Source: Promethearchaeota archaeon
GTDB taxonomy: Archaea; Asgardarchaeota; Lokiarchaeia; Sigyniarchaeales; SOKP01
NCBI GenBank assembly: GCA_016839915.1
Contig: JAEOTH010000204.1
Location: 1-38,186 of the forward strand
Reading direction: 5' to 3'
Length of the DNA: 38,186 bases
How positions within the stretch are numbered: position 1 is the stretch's first letter; each line of letters opens with the position of its first letter. Of this stretch, positions 24,959 through 33,834 are shown in pieces. Made by a program: the position numbers and the translations under genes. The notes beneath the pieces were generated by a model. The model was not told the origin of the DNA. It worked only from the letters and a program-made list of their open reading frames with translations, and did no database searches.

Positions 24959-24988
24959 TGAAATTTAACTATTAATTCTAAATTGCTT

Positions 24989-25027
24989 TATTTATAAAAA
25001 TATAAGAAACTATTATAAAAATAATAG
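24989..25027. promoter_or_regulatory. Divergent promoter with inverted repeat between the methyltransferase and the phosphatase
   Basis: TTATTTATAAAAA (about 24989-25000) is TATA-like on both strands. For the phosphatase it predicts transcription near 25021, which falls within a perfect inverted repeat, CTATTAT-AAAA-ATAATAG, at 25010-25027. That placement suggests an operator. The sequence is AT-only in most positions, so a chance repeat is possible. Confidence 0.35.
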
Positions 25028-25038
25028 AACTATTAAAA

Positions 25039-25947
25039 TTGAGTTTGAATTTGATCGAAAATTCGTTTTTATATGATTTAATAAATGAACCGCATAAAAT
25101 TTCTAAATTAAAATTTGATAGTATTTCAAAAATAATAAGGACCGCTATACGTATTTTAGAGGAGGAAAATTTATTCCTTAAGTTTGATGTGTATAAAGAC
25201 GAAGAGGTTTATGTAATAGGAGATATTCATGGAAATTTAGAGACATTAATGAAACTATTAGAAATCATAAATAATAATAATCCAAAATTAGTAATTTTTT
25301 TAGGAGATATTGTTGATCGTGGTCCAAAACAACTAGAATGTTTATTAATAGTCTTAGCTCTAAAAATTCTTTCTCCTCTAAAATACTATATAGTAAGAGG
25401 AAACCATGAAACTTTAGAAATGAATAAACATTACGGATTCTTTCAAGACTTCATTTTAAGATTCCATGACCAAATTAAATACAATGAAATCCTAAGTATT
25501 TATGATAGAATTCCGATATGCGCAGTAATTAATGAATCAGTCTTATGTTTACACGGAGGGATCCCTCAAGATATTGACATTTTGAAGAAATTAAATGGAA
25601 AAAAAAGTAAGGATTTCAGTACATTATTGAATTTAGTTTCACAAGGTGTATTTCAAATTATGTGGAATGACCCTAAATCTGGATTACATGGATTTTCTGA
25701 CAGTTTCAGAGGTTCAGGGATTAAATTCTTTGGTAGTAATGCTTTTGAGAATTTTATGAAATATAATAATCTCAAATATCTCATAAGGGCACATGAATGT
25801 TTTCCTGAAGGATATCGATGGTATTTTAATAATCGATTGTTATCTATATTTTCTTCAGCAAATTATAGAGGATTTTATGCTCCAAATCCAGCATCTTATG
25901 CAATAATTAGAAATAATGAAATAATTCCAAAACTATTAGAACTGTAA
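25039..25947 (+). CDS. PPP-family Ser/Thr protein phosphatase (PP1/PP2A-like)
   Basis: 302 residues. All PPP metal-site motifs are present: GDIHGN (61-66), GDIVDRG (89-95) and RGNHE (120-124), then LHGGIP (about 171-176), MWNDP, RGSGIKFFG, RAHE and FSSANYRG. The last blocks follow the order of eukaryotic PP1/PP2A (HGGL, WSDP, RGxGxxFG, RAHQ, SAPNYCG) more closely than bacterial diadenosine-tetraphosphatase-like members. It should hydrolyse phosphoserine/threonine using two metal ions. The start is TTG at 25039; no in-frame ATG exists before the first motif. No kinase except RIO2 is close by. Confidence 0.9.
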   Translation: MSLNLIENSFLYDLINEPHKISKLKFDSISKIIRTAIRILEEENLFLKFDVYKDEEVYVIGDIHGNLETLMKLLEIINNNNPKLVIFLGDIVDRGPKQLECLLIVLALKILSPLKYYIVRGNHETLEMNKHYGFFQDFILRFHDQIKYNEILSIYDRIPICAVINESVLCLHGGIPQDIDILKKLNGKKSKDFSTLLNLVSQGVFQIMWNDPKSGLHGFSDSFRGSGIKFFGSNAFENFMKYNNLKYLIRAHECFPEGYRWYFNNRLLSIFSSANYRGFYAPNPASYAIIRNNEIIPKLLEL

Positions 25948-25968
25948 AACTCAGAAGGAATATATTTC

Positions 25969-26232
25969 TTATGTAATTTGAGATGCGTCAGGCTTAATAA
26001 ATAAGAGATTATTACCACGAATGAATATTTCATTGTATTTTGCAACAGGTGTTCCCTCTAAGAGTTCTGTTGCGTCCTCTAAAATCATGTTCATATAAGC
26101 ATCTATCTCCCTTAGTAAACCTTTATATTCCGTTCCATCTTTTAATCTGAGTAAGATTATGGATCCTTGGCTGTTTTGTAGAATCTGTAGGGGATTTTTA
26201 GATCTCTGTTGATTGTTGTTTTTACTTGACAT
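25969..26232 (-). CDS. Sm-like archaeal protein (LSM)
   Basis: 87 residues with both Sm motifs: Sm1 from about 20 to 51 (GSIILLRLKDGTEYKGLLREID, with conserved D-G, followed by AYMNMILEDA) and Sm2 at about 69-79 (IFIRGNNLLFI). A polar 13-residue lead with many Asn and Gln precedes the core. The family forms heptameric rings that bind U-rich RNA and takes part in RNA metabolism. It is divergent from the small methyltransferase at 26358 and convergent with the phosphatase, 21 bases apart. Confidence 0.93.
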   Translation of the reverse strand: MSSKNNNQQRSKNPLQILQNSQGSIILLRLKDGTEYKGLLREIDAYMNMILEDATELLEGTPVAKYNEIFIRGNNLLFIKPDASQIT

Positions 26233-26357
26233 TTTTAATTCTTAAATCAAAAAAATTATTATTATATTTATTAAAAAGATAATTTAAAGCTAGATTTTTT
26301 TGAATTAAAACCTTACGACATTTAATTTTACAAGATAAAATTCATCTGGTTATCATC

Positions 26358-26960
26358 TTGGAAGAGCAATCTAAAAATTGTAATAAAAAGAAAAAAATCA
26401 TTGAAAAATACAACTCAACCTCAGATTTTTATGACAAAAGATATAAGGCAATACAAGAAGAAAAATATGAAATTGTATTGAAAAACTACAAAGCAAATGA
26501 AAAAATTATTTTAGATATGGGTTGTGGTACTGGTTTATTTTTTGATTATATTACAAAATCAATAAAGAAGCAAGGAGAAATAAAGTGTAATTACGTAGGA
26601 GTAGATATCTCTTGGAATATGTTATTGAGATTCAAATCCAAGGTTATTAATTATAATTTTAATAAATATGCTTTAAATTTGTTACTATCAGATATGGAAT
26701 ATTTACCTTTCAGAGAGAATATCTTCTATTCAATGTTTTCACTTACTTCTTTCCAAAATTTACCTCATATTCAAATTGGAATCATAGAATCGTTTAGAGT
26801 AAGTAAAAATAATGCTGATTATAAATTTTCAATATTAAAGAAAAATTTAGATTTACAATGGTTATTAAAAATATTAAAACCTAAGATTGAAGAAATAGAA
26901 GTAATAGAAAAAGAAAATCTAGAAGATATTATAATTCAAGGAAAGGTATTAAAAGATTAA
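26358..26960 (+). CDS. Class I SAM-dependent methyltransferase, substrate unknown
   Basis: 200 residues. Motif I is ILDMGCGTGLF (about 51-61), the acidic end of strand 2 is in GVDISWNML, and LSDMEYLPFRENIFYSMFSL gives motifs II-III of small-molecule type methyltransferases (UbiE/COQ5-like pattern). It is short, lacking a visible substrate domain after strand 7. The start is TTG at 26358; no better ATG lies before motif I. Its stop is 17 bases from that of RIO2 on the other strand. Substrate cannot be inferred. Confidence 0.82.
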   Translation: MEEQSKNCNKKKKIIEKYNSTSDFYDKRYKAIQEEKYEIVLKNYKANEKIILDMGCGTGLFFDYITKSIKKQGEIKCNYVGVDISWNMLLRFKSKVINYNFNKYALNLLLSDMEYLPFRENIFYSMFSLTSFQNLPHIQIGIIESFRVSKNNADYKFSILKKNLDLQWLLKILKPKIEEIEVIEKENLEDIIIQGKVLKD

Positions 26961-26977
26961 TTAGTTTAAATTCATTT

Positions 26978-27850
26978 TTAATAAAAAGAACTAATAATCT
27001 CGTTTACATTACTTTCGATACTAAATTTTTTTTGAAAATAGTTGCATATGTTTTCGATATCCCTTTCTAACAGTGAATTAGCATTAGGATGATCTGATGA
27101 TACCCACTGCACCCAATCAATTATTAGAATGTTTCCTTGTTCGTCTAAAACAATGTTAAATTCTCCCAAATCTCCATGTATCATGTGTGCTTTTTTATAA
27201 ATTTCCCTATATTGCTTTAAAATCTTATTAAAAATTTTTAGAGGTCGTTTTATGCTTTTAAAATATATTAATTCTTTTCCTCTCAAATAAGACATTATAA
27301 TAATATGTCTGTTATATCCGATTGGTTTTGGAGTATCTAATTTGAGTTTGTATATCTCTTCAAGAGCTTCATATTCTTTTTTGGCTGCAAGTCTATTAAC
27401 ATATAGCCAAGAGGTGTGTCCTCTTTTCCCAATAATATCTCTTAATTGTTTAATACTCTTAAAGCTAGTTCTCCCCATTCGGTAAAATTTAGCAGCATAT
27501 ATATTTTCATTATCATCCATGCAACTATATACATCTGATTCTTTTCCCTTACCTATAAGAGGTCCAAGTTGACTTATTATATTTTTTTCTACTAAAGTAT
27601 GCAAAGCAAGTAAATCATATGCCTTAGAATTAAGTGTGTAAGCAATTTGATGTTTAGAGGCATCTCTAATAATTAAACCAAGCTTATGAACCTTTTTTAA
27701 CCTAAAAAGAGTCTCTTCTATCTTATATCTCGAATAGAATTTAATATTATTAATTGTGACGAATTCTGATCTCTTCATCCCAATTTCAATTGCCATAAGT
27801 ATTCTAAGATCTTCCTTTTCCATTTCAGTAAGAAGATTTGCTACTTCCAC
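26978..27850 (-). CDS. rio2: RIO2-type atypical Ser/Thr kinase
   Basis: 290 residues. A winged-helix domain (about 8-85) precedes the RIO kinase fold, the combination that defines RIO2. Seen: glycine loop IGKGKESDVY (99-108), lysine in AAKFYRMG (K121), hinge region MSYLRGKEL, catalytic loop HGDLGEFN (225-232, D227) and metal-binding IIDWVQWVSSDHPNA (from 243, D245). In eukaryotes and archaea RIO2 acts in late maturation of the small ribosomal subunit as an ATPase/kinase. It is the second gene after the gelsolin-like membrane protein, 11 bases apart. Confidence 0.95.
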   Translation of the reverse strand: MEVANLLTEMEKEDLRILMAIEIGMKRSEFVTINNIKFYSRYKIEETLFRLKKVHKLGLIIRDASKHQIAYTLNSKAYDLLALHTLVEKNIISQLGPLIGKGKESDVYSCMDDNENIYAAKFYRMGRTSFKSIKQLRDIIGKRGHTSWLYVNRLAAKKEYEALEEIYKLKLDTPKPIGYNRHIIIMSYLRGKELIYFKSIKRPLKIFNKILKQYREIYKKAHMIHGDLGEFNIVLDEQGNILIIDWVQWVSSDHPNANSLLERDIENICNYFQKKFSIESNVNEIISSFY

Positions 27851-27861
27851 ACTTTTTTCAG

Positions 27862-28644
27862 CTAAAAAATGAATTTTCTATAGGTTTTGAAAAAAGACAT
27901 TAATTTATATATATTTGGAATTTCAAAAATCAGTATTGCACTTAAAATAAAACCCAAGAAGAGAAAAATATCTTTTTGCAATATCACATAGTTCGTTAAA
28001 GTCCAACCTTCTTGAAATAGAAATAAAAAAGTACCTTGGTTTAAATATAATAATAATCCTAATGAGATAATAAAACCATTTAATGAAAAAATTATAACTT
28101 GAGTTTCATATTCAATTATTCCAATCAAAATGTTAATAAGAAAAAAGATTAATATAATTAAACTGAAAAATTTCGAACTATTTATCCAATTGGCGTAAAT
28201 AAGACTATTTATGTAATAATTACTATTAATCTTTGTCCAAAACAACGATGTGCTTAAATTTAAAAAGAATATGATTGGTAAAATTACGGTGATAATTATT
28301 GAAATACTATATATTCGTATAGTTGAGAATCTACTAAATTTCAAAGCTTTTTTACTTCCTAATTTCATAGATTCTGATAACTTATCTATTATCTTTTGAA
28401 TTTCTATTGGAAAAATTTTTTTTGTCATAACAAATTGAATATCCAATTCTGGAAATTTAGAAGTTAATTCTTTTATTTGTTTATATCCCTTTCTAAATTT
28501 TGCTTTTTTGCTTTTTGAGCCAGCCCAGAGATATATAATTTCCTTTTCTTCATCTAAAATTGCGCAAACATCATGTAATAACAAATGATTTTCTTCTTCG
28601 ATCCAATGAGATTTGAACTCATCAAATATGAATGTTCTCAGCAT
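27862..28644 (-). CDS. Membrane protein with gelsolin-like N-terminal domain
   Basis: 260 residues. The first 85 or so look like one gelsolin repeat: HDVCAILDEEKEIIYLWAGS (24-43) corresponds to the canonical strand DxFILD-x-IFVWxG, followed by a long charged helix (KKAKFRKGYKQIKELTSKF) and strand LDIQFV, then a helix. From about 108 to 245 there are four strongly hydrophobic segments (about 110-130, 159-177, 181-201, 222-242), so it is an integral membrane protein, with no signal peptide and the gelsolin-like part presumably cytoplasmic. Gelsolin domains bind actin and are known in Asgard archaea, usually in soluble proteins. The domain call is by eye and should be tested. It precedes RIO2 by 11 bases, likely cotranscribed. 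Confidence 0.65.
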   Translation of the reverse strand: MLRTFIFDEFKSHWIEEENHLLLHDVCAILDEEKEIIYLWAGSKSKKAKFRKGYKQIKELTSKFPELDIQFVMTKKIFPIEIQKIIDKLSESMKLGSKKALKFSRFSTIRIYSISIIITVILPIIFFLNLSTSLFWTKINSNYYINSLIYANWINSSKFFSLIILIFFLINILIGIIEYETQVIIFSLNGFIISLGLLLYLNQGTFLFLFQEGWTLTNYVILQKDIFLFLGFILSAILIFEIPNIYKLMSFFKTYRKFIF

Positions 28645-28734
28645 ATATCTCTACTTAACTTAACTAAATTAAACTTTTATTTTTTACTATAAGTTAATAA
28701 AAATCGAAAAAAAGGCTAAGAAATTAGTTAAGAG

Positions 28735-29634
28735 TTATTGATTATTAAGTCTACTTTTTATTCCATTCCACATATTCTCAATATACTCTTCATATATTTT
28801 CGTAGTGGTATCAGCAATAGATTTAAATCTTTTTTGAGTCTTCAAATATTCTGCTATTGGTTTTCTTTTTGATGAGTCTAAATACCTTTTACTTGGTTTT
28901 GATATTTCAATCCTACCATTAATAACTTCATAAAGTGGCCAAAATCCTGTTTCATTTGCTAGTCTACCTATTAACATTGTGTCTTTTGGTTCATAACCCC
29001 ATCCAGGGGGACAGGGTGATAAGATATGGAAATATTTTGGGCCTATTATATCTTTCGCTCTTTTAAATTTTTCAAATAAGTCTAGAGGGTAAGCTGCATT
29101 AGCAGTAGCTACATAGGGAATAACATGTGCTTCTAATATTTTGGGCATATTCTTTTTCTGCACTTTTTTTCCTTCAGGTGTTGTAGTCGTTCGAACGCCT
29201 AGTGGAGTTGAACCACTTCTCTGAACTCCAGTATTCATATACGCTTCATTATCATAACATGCATAAATAAAATTTGTTCCTCTTTCGGCAGCACCACTTA
29301 GAGCTTGTATCCCAATATCAGTAGTTCCACCATCTCCTGCAAAAGCAAGAACGGTAATTTCATCTTCTAACCCTTTATCTTCTAAAGAAGCTAAAATTCC
29401 AGAAGCAGAAGCTCCTGTTGTAGCAAAAGGTGTATGGTATACAGATATTTTCGTTGAACAAAAGCCTTGCATCCCATGTAATACCGTTAAACAAGATGCA
29501 GGTACAGTTGCTATCGTTTTAGATCCTAGGGCTTTAAGAGCAATTCTATAGATCAATGCCATACCACATCCAGCACACGCACGAGTGCCGGGGTATATAA
29601 ATTCCTCTTCAGGAAGATCCATTACATTAACCAT
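28735..29634 (-). CDS. porB: Pyruvate:ferredoxin oxidoreductase, beta subunit
   Basis: 299 residues, the thiamine-pyrophosphate subunit. CAGCGM near 20-25 starts the cysteine set for its Fe-S cluster, and FAGDGGTTDIG followed about 25 residues later by CYDNEAYMNTG is the GDG...N pyrophosphate/Mg site. LSPCPPGWG near 203-211 is also typical of PorB. The enzyme converts pyruvate and CoA to acetyl-CoA, CO2 and reduced ferredoxin, reversibly. It is the last gene of porDAB; a GGGTGA ribosome-binding site overlaps the porA stop, six bases before its ATG. Related 2-oxoacid enzymes share the build, but the whole set fits POR best. Confidence 0.93.
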   Translation of the reverse strand: MVNVMDLPEEEFIYPGTRACAGCGMALIYRIALKALGSKTIATVPASCLTVLHGMQGFCSTKISVYHTPFATTGASASGILASLEDKGLEDEITVLAFAGDGGTTDIGIQALSGAAERGTNFIYACYDNEAYMNTGVQRSGSTPLGVRTTTTPEGKKVQKKNMPKILEAHVIPYVATANAAYPLDLFEKFKRAKDIIGPKYFHILSPCPPGWGYEPKDTMLIGRLANETGFWPLYEVINGRIEISKPSKRYLDSSKRKPIAEYLKTQKRFKSIADTTTKIYEEYIENMWNGIKSRLNNQ

Positions 29635-29640
29635 TTTTAG

Positions 29641-30933
29641 TCACCCTTTTTTAAAATAAGTTGATTCATCATAATCACTTAATTCATCTAATCTTAAACC
29701 AAGAAATTCAGTCGTATTAGTAAACATTCCTTGTTTAAATCCATTTAAAGCTTTATAAACACCAGCAGTGATATGTTCTGTTTTTACATCCCTACCACCT
29801 AAACCAACTATGAATCCCTTGATATTAGGTCGACTCTTTAAACCGTAAAGTGCGGACTTCAATTCATATGACAAAACCCCTTCATATCCATAACCAATAT
29901 CCCGATCAAACACAATAATATTTTCTTTATCTTTAAAAAATTCCCTTAAATCTTCCCAGGGATGCGGTCTAAATAGTTTTAGGCTTAAGATTCCAATCTT
30001 TAATCCCTCTTCTCTTAATTGTTTAATTGCAACTCTAGCTTGAGATGCAACTGAACCCATAGCATATATTATTGTATCAGCATCTTCAGTTTGAACAGTT
30101 TTATATATACCGTTTCCATAGGATCTCCCAAATTTTCTGGCAAATTCATCATGTGCCTCTTTAATTATATCGATGGAGTTTTCTAATGATTTTTGAAGTG
30201 CATATCTGTATTCATAATAACCTGGAGCTGTTCCTTCTGCTCTCTTAACAATATGAGGTGTTGTTACTGGATCAATTCCTTTTACTTGTGAAATGTCAGA
30301 TAAGTTAATATGGTGGTCAAGAGGTGGTAAAAAATCATCAATTTTCTCTTGATTTTCTAATTTAACAGGCATCATTGTATGACTAAGTATATACCCATCA
30401 TAAGCAACTATTGCAGGTAGGAATACACGGGGATCTTCAGCAATTTTAAATGCTTGAAGATTTGTATCATAAATCTCTTGATTATTTTCACACATAAACT
30501 GAATCCATCCTACATCTCTTATTGTGATAAAATCAGAGTGATCAGTCCAAACTGACCATGGTGCTCCAAGTGATCTTGTTGCCAAATTAATTATAATAGG
30601 TAATCTATTTCCTGCTGCCCAAGGTAACATCTCATACATTAATTCTAAACCATGAGCAGATGTAGCCGTACCAACTCTTGATCCCGTTGCAGAAGCAGCA
30701 CAACATACTGCTAAGGCAGAATGTTCCGATTCTACTTTAACAAATCTAGCTTTTAATTTGCCCTCGGAAATAAATTCAGCAATTTTTTCAACCACAGGAC
30801 TTTGGGGTGTAATTGGATAGGCAGAAATGACACCTACTTTAGCTTGTCTGAATGCATGAGCTGCTGCATGATTTCCAGTTAAAATCATTAAATCTCCATT
30901 AATTTTAACTTTACTTTCTTCAGTCTCAGTCAC
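29641..30933 (-). CDS. porA: Pyruvate:ferredoxin oxidoreductase, alpha subunit
   Basis: 430 residues, with the pyrimidine-binding domain at the start (SAYPITPQSPVVEKIAEFI), VESEHSALAVCCAASATG, and the ATSAHGLELMYEMLPWAAG stretch characteristic of PorA. Domain II follows with IYAMGSVASQARVAIKQL and the LRPHPWEDL region. The start is GTG at 30933. It overlaps the end of porD by 8 bases and has a perfect GGAGGTGA Shine-Dalgarno at 30940-30947 with 6-base spacing, so translation is coupled but initiated de novo. It works with PorB, PorD and PorG. Confidence 0.95.
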   Translation of the reverse strand: MTETEESKVKINGDLMILTGNHAAAHAFRQAKVGVISAYPITPQSPVVEKIAEFISEGKLKARFVKVESEHSALAVCCAASATGSRVGTATSAHGLELMYEMLPWAAGNRLPIIINLATRSLGAPWSVWTDHSDFITIRDVGWIQFMCENNQEIYDTNLQAFKIAEDPRVFLPAIVAYDGYILSHTMMPVKLENQEKIDDFLPPLDHHINLSDISQVKGIDPVTTPHIVKRAEGTAPGYYEYRYALQKSLENSIDIIKEAHDEFARKFGRSYGNGIYKTVQTEDADTIIYAMGSVASQARVAIKQLREEGLKIGILSLKLFRPHPWEDLREFFKDKENIIVFDRDIGYGYEGVLSYELKSALYGLKSRPNIKGFIVGLGGRDVKTEHITAGVYKALNGFKQGMFTNTTEFLGLRLDELSDYDESTYFKKG

Positions 30934-31228
30934 TAGATTTCACCTCCTCCATTGTAATAGCTTTAACCGGACATTCTTCCATACAAATTCCACATCCTTT
31001 ACAGTGCACTAAATCAATCTTTGGCGGAATTGTTCTTGTGACTACTGCCTCGGGGCAAAAAAGCCAACAATTAAAGCAACTTGGTTTTCCAGATTTGACG
31101 GGAATACATTTATTTAGATCAATTATTGGTTTTTTCGAACTCCATGTTCCCGTTTTACCGGCTTCGCCAATTACTGGCTTTTGAACTGAACCTAATATTT
31201 TTTGATAATCCTTTTTTGAATCTGTCAT
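30926..31228 (-). CDS. porD: Pyruvate:ferredoxin oxidoreductase, delta (ferredoxin) subunit
   Basis: 100 residues with two 4Fe-4S sites. The first is CIPVKSGKPSCFNCWLFCPE, where the leading cysteine pattern is the widened PorD form; the second is CKGCGICMEECP (about 80-91). It passes electrons from the thiamine site to external ferredoxin. It is the first gene of the porDAB transcript here, while porG, its usual partner in front, lies beyond a kinase gene on the same strand. A TATA-like box near 31299-31309 may drive porDAB. Confidence 0.94.
   Translation of the reverse strand: MTDSKKDYQKILGSVQKPVIGEAGKTGTWSSKKPIIDLNKCIPVKSGKPSCFNCWLFCPEAVVTRTIPPKIDLVHCKGCGICMEECPVKAITMEEVKSSD
30940..30947 (-). 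promoter_or_regulatory. Strong Shine-Dalgarno of porA
   Basis: The minus strand reads GGAGGTGA, a full match to the anti-Shine-Dalgarno pairing region, six bases before the GTG at 30931-30933 and inside the end of porD. Most genes of the window have weak or no such sites, so this one stands out and supports the GTG start. Confidence 0.75.
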
Positions 31229-31538
31229 CTGTTCATCATAAATAAATATAAATCAGATTCTGTATGAAATCAAACGTAGATAAGTTTTTAATTCTTACCA
31301 TTTATAAAAATAAAAGATTAAGGCAAATTTCATGTAATTTATTAACTATTGCATTACTTAATTAAGAGAATTAACGTGGATTGAGCAAATGATAATATTT
31401 GCTTTTAAATAAAAATTAAATACTTGATATTTCATTAGACTCATAGTAATAAATTACTAAGTTTGAATGATTTTGTATCTCTTTTGAAATTATATGTTTT
31501 TTAAATAATAATTAATAAAATGCGGGTTAAGGTTAAAG
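31229..31538. other. Divergent intergenic region between porD and the histidine kinase (310 bases)
   Basis: No coding frame or RNA gene is recognised. It holds a probable minus-strand TATA box for porD (about 31299-31309) and two perfect 7-bp inverted repeats: AGCAAAT-GATAAT-ATTTGCT at 31384-31403 and TAGTAAT-AA-ATTACTA at 31444-31459. They are candidate operators for one or both genes. Confidence 0.45.
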
Positions 31539-33818
31539 TTGGAATTTTCAAAAGATAAATTTATACAAATAATAGAGAATATTAAAGAATGTTATTTTGA
31601 AGTTGATTTAAAAGGGACATTTACTTATTTTAATGAATCCTTGTGCAAAGTTACTGGCTATTCGAGAGATGAATTATTGGGATTAAACTTTAAATACATT
31701 ACTGATGAAGAAAATAGAAAAAAAGTGTTTAAAGGCTTTAATCAAGTTTACAAGACAAGTGAACCATTAGCTGATTTCGAATATCAGTTTAAGAATAAAG
31801 CTGGAGTGAAAATTATTGGTGAAACTTCTGTATATTTAAAATACGATTCTACCGGAAATAAAATCGGTTTTTATGGAATATTTCGTAACGTTACTGAGAG
31901 AAAAGAAGAGGAAGAAAGATTTAAACAAGAATTAGAGCAATTAGTAAATATAAGAGCTCAAGAATTAAGGGAATCTGAAGAAAAGTATAGCAATCTCTTC
32001 CATTATTCAAACGATGGAATAATTCTTCATGATTTAGAAGGGACTATCATAGATGTTAATCAAAGAGCTTTAGAGCAATTTGGATATATGAAAGAAGAGA
32101 TTTTAGGATTAAAAATTCCGGAACTTCATCCGATAAGTGAATTGGAATCATCTAAAAAAGCATTTGAAGAGATAGCAAAGAAAGGATTTGTAAGATTTGA
32201 AATATGCTTTAAAAAGAAAAATGGGAAAATTTTCTTCACTGAGGTTTCATCAAGTCTATTTGATATGGGAGGGAAACAAGTAATTCAAGGTAATATTCGT
32301 GATATCACAGATCGTGTTTTGACTGAAAAAATGTTAAAGGAATCTGAAGAAAAATATAGGAATTTAATAGAGAATGCTCAAGAAGGTGTGTGGGCAGTGG
32401 ATGAAAACGATAATACAATTTTTGTTAATCCAAAAATATGTGGAATGCTTGGTTATACTAGAGATGAGATAATGGGTAAAAGTTTACATAGTTTTTTAGA
32501 AGCCCCAATGATAGAATTGATCATTAGTTTTAGAGATCGTAGGAAAAAGGGCCTGAAAGATACTTATGAACTTGAATTTGTAAAAAAGGATGGAACTCTA
32601 TTAAGTACTAGTATAAATGCTGCTCCAATTTTAAACGAAAATGGAGAGTTTAAGGGTTCATTTGCATTCGTTACTGATATTACAAATAGAAAAATTGCAG
32701 AGCAAAAATTAAAAGAATCTGAGGAAAGATATCGGAATTTAATTGAATCTGTACCATTTTCAATTGCCTTAATAGATCAGCAAGGAAAAGTGATTTATTG
32801 TAATCCCGCTATTGAAAAGTTAGTTGGTTATAGAAGAGATGAATTAATCGGTAATGAATTTAAAAATCTTCCTGTAATTAATGCAGAATATGTACCCTTA
32901 TTGCTTAAGCGATTCCAAAAAGTTCTAAAAGGTGAAATTCTAGCACCACTAGAAATGGAGTTATTTAAGAAAGATGGAGATTCGGTTTGGGTTAAATATC
33001 AATCTACTTTACTCAAATTAGGTGATCAAATCTTATTGCAAACAATATTAAATGATATTACAGAACAAAGAAAGGCAAATCTTCTTATTGAAGAAGAACT
33101 TGTAAAATTAAAAGAGTTAGATCAGATTAGGAAGGATTTAATATCTAGAGTTTCACATGAACTTAAGACACCCCTAGTATCTGTTTGCGGGGCTACCGAA
33201 CTTCTTTTAGATTTATATATAGAAGAATTTAAAGGGGATACAAAAGAACTTCTTCAAATAATCGAAAAAGGAGGTATAAGATTAAAACATCTAGTTGATA
33301 ATTTGGTTGATATCACTAGAATTGAATACCAAAAATTCGAACTAATGAAAAATGTAAATGATTTAAATCAAGTGATTAGAGATTGTGCAAAAGAACTGAT
33401 GTATCTTATAAAAATGCGAGAATTAAATTTAGAACTTAACCTGACAGATGATATATTTTTAGAATTTGATAAAATAAGAATTGAACAAGTAATATTAAAT
33501 CTTCTTTCCAATGCAATAAAAAATACACCTCCTAATGGAAAAATTTTTATAAAATCCTTGAAAAGAGATCAATTCGTTAAATTAAAAATAACTGATACTG
33601 GAATTGGTCTTACTAAGGATGAGATGGATAGACTATTTACTAGATTTGGGAAAATAGAAAGATATGGAGATGGATTAGAATACATAGATATTCAAGGAAC
33701 GGGTCTTGGATTATATATTTCAAAAGAAATAATAGATCTACATGAAGGTCATATTAGAGTAGAATCAGAAGGTAGAAATAAGGGAAGTACTTTTATTGTG
33801 AAATTACCAATAATTTAA
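31539..33818 (+). CDS. Cytoplasmic histidine kinase with four PAS domains
   Basis: 759 residues. Four PAS domains in tandem can be placed at about 8-120, 147-258, 271-382 and 395-508; each ends with the PAC-type D/NITxR/E pattern followed by a helix. Then comes the dimerisation domain with the phospho-acceptor H540 in VSHELKTP, and the ATPase domain from about 640 (LLSNAIKNT, DTGIGL, GTGLGLYIS). No membrane segment or signal peptide is visible, so it senses something in the cytoplasm. The start is TTG at 31539; the upstream ATG at 31520 is in another frame. No response regulator lies next to it, so its partner is elsewhere. It sits between porG and porDAB on the opposite strand. Confidence 0.93.
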   Translation: MEFSKDKFIQIIENIKECYFEVDLKGTFTYFNESLCKVTGYSRDELLGLNFKYITDEENRKKVFKGFNQVYKTSEPLADFEYQFKNKAGVKIIGETSVYLKYDSTGNKIGFYGIFRNVTERKEEEERFKQELEQLVNIRAQELRESEEKYSNLFHYSNDGIILHDLEGTIIDVNQRALEQFGYMKEEILGLKIPELHPISELESSKKAFEEIAKKGFVRFEICFKKKNGKIFFTEVSSSLFDMGGKQVIQGNIRDITDRVLTEKMLKESEEKYRNLIENAQEGVWAVDENDNTIFVNPKICGMLGYTRDEIMGKSLHSFLEAPMIELIISFRDRRKKGLKDTYELEFVKKDGTLLSTSINAAPILNENGEFKGSFAFVTDITNRKIAEQKLKESEERYRNLIESVPFSIALIDQQGKVIYCNPAIEKLVGYRRDELIGNEFKNLPVINAEYVPLLLKRFQKVLKGEILAPLEMELFKKDGDSVWVKYQSTLLKLGDQILLQTILNDITEQRKANLLIEEELVKLKELDQIRKDLISRVSHELKTPLVSVCGATELLLDLYIEEFKGDTKELLQIIEKGGIRLKHLVDNLVDITRIEYQKFELMKNVNDLNQVIRDCAKELMYLIKMRELNLELNLTDDIFLEFDKIRIEQVILNLLSNAIKNTPPNGKIFIKSLKRDQFVKLKITDTGIGLTKDEMDRLFTRFGKIERYGDGLEYIDIQGTGLGLYISKEIIDLHEGHIRVESEGRNKGSTFIVKLPII

Positions 33819-33834
33819 CATTTCCCTAAAAAAA

